Positions 5,649 through 8,347 of a stretch of DNA of 8,347 nucleotides are shown one piece after another. Below the pieces are notes generated by a model, which was not told the origin of the DNA, did no database searches, and saw only the letters and a program-made list of their open reading frames with translations. The first letter of the stretch is position 1. Every line of letters begins with the position of its first letter. Location of the stretch: positions 1-8,347 of the forward strand of contig JASHRY010000222.1 of NCBI GenBank assembly GCA_030037105.1, given 5' to 3'. Made by a program: the position numbers and the translations under genes. This DNA is from Xanthobacteraceae bacterium (GTDB lineage Bacteria; Pseudomonadota; Alphaproteobacteria; Rhizobiales; Xanthobacteraceae).

Positions 5649-7196
5649 ATGGAAGACAGCCGCGATTCGTCGGTGGTATCGACAGCGTCGCAGTTCAAGT
5701 TCACGCCCAGGCAGGAACAGGCCAAGGCGCTGCTGCAGTTGCAGCGCCATACACTTCTGGTCGGCGGCTCGCGCTCGGGCAAGACCACGTTATTGGTGCA
5801 CGAAATCGCGGAGCGGGCGTTGCGCGCGGGCAACTCGCGCCACGCCATCCTGCGGCTGCACGCCAACGCCGCGCGCGCCTCGATCGCGCTGGACACGCTG
5901 CCGAAAGTCTTTCACCTCTGCTTTCCCGAGAAGTCGCTGAAGCGGCATCGCACCGAGGGCTATTTCTCGCTGCTCAACGGGTCGGAAATCTGGATCGCGG
6001 GCCTCGACGATCAGGAGCGGATCGAAAAGATTCTGGGCAAGGAATACGTCACCATCTTCCTCAACGAATGCTCGCAAATTCCCTATTCCTCGGCGCTGGT
6101 CGCGCTGACGCGCCTCGCCCAGGTGGTCAATGGTCTCAAACAGGCCGCTTATTATGATCTCAACCCGACCAGCAAGGGCCATTGGACCAATCTCCTGTTC
6201 GGCGAGAGGCGCGACCCGGTTTCGCGGCTGCCGCTCGCCAACCCGGACGATTACGCGCGGATGTTTCTCAATCCGGTCGACAATGCCGCCAATCTTTCGG
6301 CGGAGTTCCTGAAGAGCCTGGAGAGCCTGCCGGAGCGGCAGCGCAAGCGCTTCTTCGAGGGCGCGTATGTCGATGACCTCGAGGGCGCGCTGTTCAGCTA
6401 CGAGGTGATCGCCCGCGCGCGCGTGAGCGAGTTTGCGCCGGCGCGCTGCCGCCGGGTCGTGGTGGCGGTCGATCCGTCGGGCGCCGCCGGCCGCGACGAC
6501 GAGCAGGCCGACGAGATCGGCATCGTCGTCGCCGGGCGCGGCGACGACGGGCACGCCTACGTGCTCGCCGATCGGTCGCTGCGCGACGCGCCCGCCGTCT
6601 GGGGGCGCATCGCGGTGCAGGCCTATGACGAGTTCGAGGCCGACCGGATCATAGCCGAAGAGAATTTCGGCGGCGAGATGGTGCGCTTCGTCATCCGTGC
6701 CGCCGACGCCCACGCGCCGGTGCAGGTCATCTCCGCCTCGCGCGGCAAGGTGTTGCGCGCCGAGCCGGTGTCGGCGCTCTACGAGCAGGGCCTGGTGCAT
6801 CACGTCGGCCGCTTTGCCGTGCTCGAAGACCAGCTTTGCGCCTTCACCACGCAGGGCTATCGCGGCGAGGGCAGCCCCGATCACGCCGACGCGCTCGTCT
6901 TCGCCATTACCGAGCTGATGCTCAAGGAGAACGCGTCGATCATCGAATTCTATCGGCGGCAAGCCCGGGAGCGCGAGCAAGAGCAGCAGCGCGCGCAGGC
7001 CGACGTCGGCAAGAGCGTGAGCGAGCCGATGGTCAGATTGCAGGTTTCGACCGGCGCGTCGGTCGTGCACGGGCGCTCCGGCGCTTATTATGTTGTCGGC
7101 GCCGACGGCGTCGTCGCGGTGCGGGAAGAGGACGCCGCGGCGCTCCTTTCCGCAGGTTTCGGCCGCGCGCCGCAACAACAATCCGACCCCGGATGA
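5649..7196 (+). CDS. terL: Phage terminase large subunit (packaging ATPase-nuclease)
   Basis: This 515-residue protein has both halves of a DNA-packaging motor, which pumps phage DNA into the prohead and cuts it. In the ATPase half, Walker A is GGSRSGKTT at residues 39-47 and Walker B is VTIFLNE at 134-140, with Asn in place of the usual Asp before the catalytic Glu. A coupling-type segment YYDLNPTSKGHW lies at 168-179. The nuclease half has an RNase H-like arrangement: D274 in VAVDPSG, E337/E338 in AEENFGG, and D411/D414 in DHADALVFA. From about residue 435 the tail is Gln/Arg/Glu-rich and looks flexible. The ATG at 5649 has only a weak purine run upstream, and GTG at 5673 is an alternative. 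No small-terminase gene is recognisable nearby. The stop overlaps the next possible start as ATGA. Confidence 0.93.
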   Translation: MEDSRDSSVVSTASQFKFTPRQEQAKALLQLQRHTLLVGGSRSGKTTLLVHEIAERALRAGNSRHAILRLHANAARASIALDTLPKVFHLCFPEKSLKRHRTEGYFSLLNGSEIWIAGLDDQERIEKILGKEYVTIFLNECSQIPYSSALVALTRLAQVVNGLKQAAYYDLNPTSKGHWTNLLFGERRDPVSRLPLANPDDYARMFLNPVDNAANLSAEFLKSLESLPERQRKRFFEGAYVDDLEGALFSYEVIARARVSEFAPARCRRVVVAVDPSGAAGRDDEQADEIGIVVAGRGDDGHAYVLADRSLRDAPAVWGRIAVQAYDEFEADRIIAEENFGGEMVRFVIRAADAHAPVQVISASRGKVLRAEPVSALYEQGLVHHVGRFAVLEDQLCAFTTQGYRGEGSPDHADALVFAITELMLKENASIIEFYRRQAREREQEQQRAQADVGKSVSEPMVRLQVSTGASVVHGRSGAYYVVGADGVVAVREEDAAALLSAGFGRAPQQQSDPG

Positions 7197-7357
7197 CGCG
7201 GCGCGTTATCCGGGTCGGCGGTTGCGTCCTCTCGATCGTTGCCGCCTGCATCGCGTCGTTTGCAGAACATGCCCGTGCGGCGCGCCATCCGCGCGGGCGT
7301 GTGCCGGCCCGCTTTGCGCGGGCCCGACCCACGCATCGCCTTCTCGTCCCGCCGTGA
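7193..7357 (+). CDS. Possible 54-residue secreted or membrane peptide coupled to terminase
   Basis: An ATG at 7193 overlaps the terminase TGA (ATGA), the classic arrangement for translational coupling, and opens a 54-codon frame. The product begins with a basic MTRRVIRVGG, then a hydrophobic stretch CVLSIVAACIASFA (residues 11-24), then EHARA followed by an Arg/Pro-rich tail. This resembles a Sec signal peptide with a possible cleavage site after ARA (27-29), or a single membrane anchor with a basic tail. No Shine-Dalgarno is visible. The composition of the tail (Arg, Ala, Pro) is what random GC-rich DNA yields, so a spurious frame cannot be excluded. If real, a small lysis-associated or membrane protein is one possibility, but nothing identifies it. 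Confidence 0.35.
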   Translation: MTRRVIRVGGCVLSIVAACIASFAEHARAARHPRGRVPARFARARPTHRLLVPP

Positions 7358-7443
7358 GCGCCTCGCATGTCCGCCGCCCCACCCCGGCGGAATGCATCGC
7401 CTCCGGTCCGGCGGGCTCGCGGAGAAGTCGGACGTGGATCGTC

Positions 7444-7505
7444 GGGTCGGGGTCCCTTTTGAGCCGCGCCTCGGGGACCCCGGCCCACTGATCGCGCGGC
7501 TTTTT
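7444..7505 (+). terminator. Terminator-like RNA with two interlocking stems
   Basis: Two strong stems overlap. Stem 1 pairs 7444-7456 with 7474-7486 (core CGGGGTCCC with GGGACCCCG), 13 pairs including one G-U. Stem 2 pairs AGCCGCGC at 7462-7469 with GCGCGGCT at 7494-7501, and T continues to 7505, giving an intrinsic-terminator signature. The 5' arm of stem 2 lies in the loop of stem 1, and its 3' arm lies beyond stem 1. They could therefore form a pseudoknot or be mutually exclusive, as in an attenuator. This element sits between terminase and portal, where uninterrupted transcription would be expected. The flanking 7358-7443 and 7506-7565 hold no gene I can support. Confidence 0.55.
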
Positions 7506-7565
7506 CGTTCGCCTGCAGTTGCGGGCGAGGGGAAGGACGGTGCGCGTGAGCATAAGCAGGGCCCG

Positions 7566-7628
7566 ATGACAGAACAAACATCCAGCGCCGGCCAGCCGAC
7601 CTTGCCGCCGTCGCCATACTAGGTCCAG
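7566..7628 (+). pseudogene. Original 5' end of the portal gene, ending in an amber codon
   Basis: ATG 7566, preceded by an AGGG at a workable distance, opens an 18-codon frame (MTEQTSSAGQPTLPPSPY) ending in TAG at 7620-7622. The frame continues without shift into the portal sequence, starting VQVSYGAGQG. From memory of related portals, a Pro-rich start followed by Tyr-Gln-Val-Gln-Val is usual, so the TAG probably stands where CAG (Gln) belongs, a single C-to-T change. The product would stop after 18 residues unless the codon is suppressed. Confidence 0.6.
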
Positions 7629-8249
7629 GTGTCCTACGGCGCCGGCCAAGGAATCGTGCGCGGCACGGACGCCGATTGGTTCGGCCCGCTCAACCCGCTT
7701 GCGCCGATCGCGCCGCCGGACGTCGCCGGCCGCCGCTTCGACTTTCCCGTCGGCTATAATCTCGTCACCCGGCCGCGCGCCTACGAGCCGATCGGCTTCC
7801 ACGAGCTGCGCGCCTTCGCCGACGCCTACGATCTCCTGCGCCTGGTCATCGAGACGCGCAAGGACCAGATGGAGCGCCAGCGTTGGCGCATCCGGCCGCG
7901 CGCCGGAAAGCTCAAGCGCGAGGGGGCGATGCTCGATGCCGACACCCAGGCGCGCGTCATCGCGGTCGAGCGTTTCCTTCATAGGCCCGACGGCGTGACG
8001 CGCTGGAAGACTTGGCTGCGCTCGCTGCTCGAGGATATGTTCGTCATCGACGCGGCGACACTCTATTGCCAGCGCACGCGTTCCGGCCAGCTCGTTGCGC
8101 TGCAGCAGCTTGACGGCGCCACCATCAAGCGCGTGATCGACGACTGGGGGCGCACGCCGCAGCCGTTCCGCGACGCCGCCGGCGCCATGGTCTATCCGCC
8201 GGCCTACCAGCAGGTGCTCATCCGAACATGCCCGCGGGCACGGTGCTGA
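7629..8249 (+). CDS. Phage portal protein, N-terminal part of an interrupted gene
   Basis: The portal forms the dodecameric ring through which the terminase threads DNA. The frame from GTG 7629 encodes 206 residues, about half or less of a usual portal (400-550). Recognisable portal features are VGYNLVTRPRAYEPIGF, AYDLLRLVIETRKDQMERQRW, WKTWLRSLLEDMFVIDAATLY, and LDGATIKRVIDDWGRTPQP ending at PAYQQVL. After that the sequence becomes IRTCPRARC and stops, whereas the family continues with the conserved Leu-Ile-Tyr-Arg-Pro-Arg-Asn region. GTG 7629 is simply the first candidate start after the amber codon at 7620; I see no good ribosome site for it. The gene follows terminase as in most tailed-phage late operons. 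Identity as portal is fairly firm; functional status is doubtful. Confidence 0.75.
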   Translation: MSYGAGQGIVRGTDADWFGPLNPLAPIAPPDVAGRRFDFPVGYNLVTRPRAYEPIGFHELRAFADAYDLLRLVIETRKDQMERQRWRIRPRAGKLKREGAMLDADTQARVIAVERFLHRPDGVTRWKTWLRSLLEDMFVIDAATLYCQRTRSGQLVALQQLDGATIKRVIDDWGRTPQPFRDAAGAMVYPPAYQQVLIRTCPRARC

Positions 8250-8347
8250 TGACCTCGAAGACCTTGCCCTATCCGCTCTCCAACGTCGGCAACGTCATGC
8301 AGATCCGCACCCGGCAGGACTATTACCAGATCGAATGGCCACCGCGC
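8228..8347 (+). CDS. Unidentified reading frame, open to the window edge
   Basis: From ATG 8228 a frame different from the portal frame stays open for 40 codons to the edge. It begins MPAGTVLMTSKTLPYPLSN and continues with NVMQIRTRQDYYQIEWPPR. The balanced composition (Tyr, Gln, Ile, Asn, Thr) looks like real protein, unlike GC-rich shadow frames, yet it does not resemble the portal continuation I would expect. It may be the N-terminal or middle part of another virion protein joined by deletion, or foreign sequence joined in assembly. Function unknown. Confidence 0.4.
   Translation, partial: MPAGTVLMTSKTLPYPLSNVGNVMQIRTRQDYYQIEWPPR

Noticed and set aside
5790..7181. 463-codon open frame on the minus strand opposite terminase
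   Set aside because: It is the codon-position shadow of a gene with clear ATPase and nuclease motifs; the product is a His/Arg/Gly-rich string with no recognisable domain, as expected in GC-rich DNA.
7206..7982. 258-codon minus-strand frame covering the terminase-portal gap
   Set aside because: Most of it lies opposite the portal frame, which has recognisable portal motifs. The part over the gap encodes an Arg/Pro-rich string and the folded RNA region.
1..8347. CRISPR arrays, tRNA or rRNA genes, insertion-sequence ends
   Set aside because: On reading through, I saw no regularly spaced repeats, no tRNA T-loop or anticodon-arm pattern, no transposase motifs and no matching terminal inverted repeats.

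Overview
The window looks like alphaproteobacterial chromosomal DNA, most likely Hyphomicrobiales (Rhizobiales). It is GC-rich, the aspartyl-tRNA synthetase at the left edge closely resembles the Bradyrhizobium-type enzyme as I remember it, and a GcrA-family regulator, essentially confined to Alphaproteobacteria, is present. No database search was possible, so all family names rest on motif recognition.

Layout. Positions 1-1591 hold the host gene aspS, cut at its 5' end by the window edge. Seven bases after its stop begins what I read as a prophage or prophage-like element. Two genes lie on the minus strand: an unrecognised 160-residue protein (1599-2081) and an XRE/S24-type, CI/LexA-like repressor (2280-3038). 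From about 3086 everything reads rightward: a GcrA-family protein (3191-3766), a probable DUF6362 protein (3763-4398), an unrecognised 208-residue protein (4400-5026), a gap of about 300 bases, a cold-shock protein (5328-5531), the terminase large subunit (5649-7196), a possible 54-residue secreted or membrane peptide overlapping the terminase stop (7193-7357), a strongly folded terminator-like RNA region (7444-7505), and a damaged portal gene (7566-8249). The last about 120 bases are open in another frame and do not look like portal.

How it may work. The repressor and the rightward operon diverge from a 100-base control region. The rightward -35 box (TTGACT) sits inside a GTGAC-N6-GTCAC dyad. 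A second copy of nearly the same arrangement, TTGACT followed by TGTCACTATTA, lies about 1 kb away in front of the leftward 160-residue gene. A single repressor could therefore silence both the rightward operon, including gcrA-like and downstream packaging genes, and the leftward gene. GANTC sites, the target of the CcrM methyltransferase whose methylation GcrA reads in Caulobacter, occur at both control regions. This suggests, without proving, that the element listens to the host cell-cycle methylation state.

Condition of the element. The portal reading frame carries an in-frame amber codon after 18 codons, and its homology appears to stop abruptly near 8220, so either the element is decaying or the end of the sequence is faulty. 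No integrase, small terminase, attachment site, tRNA, CRISPR array or insertion sequence was seen.
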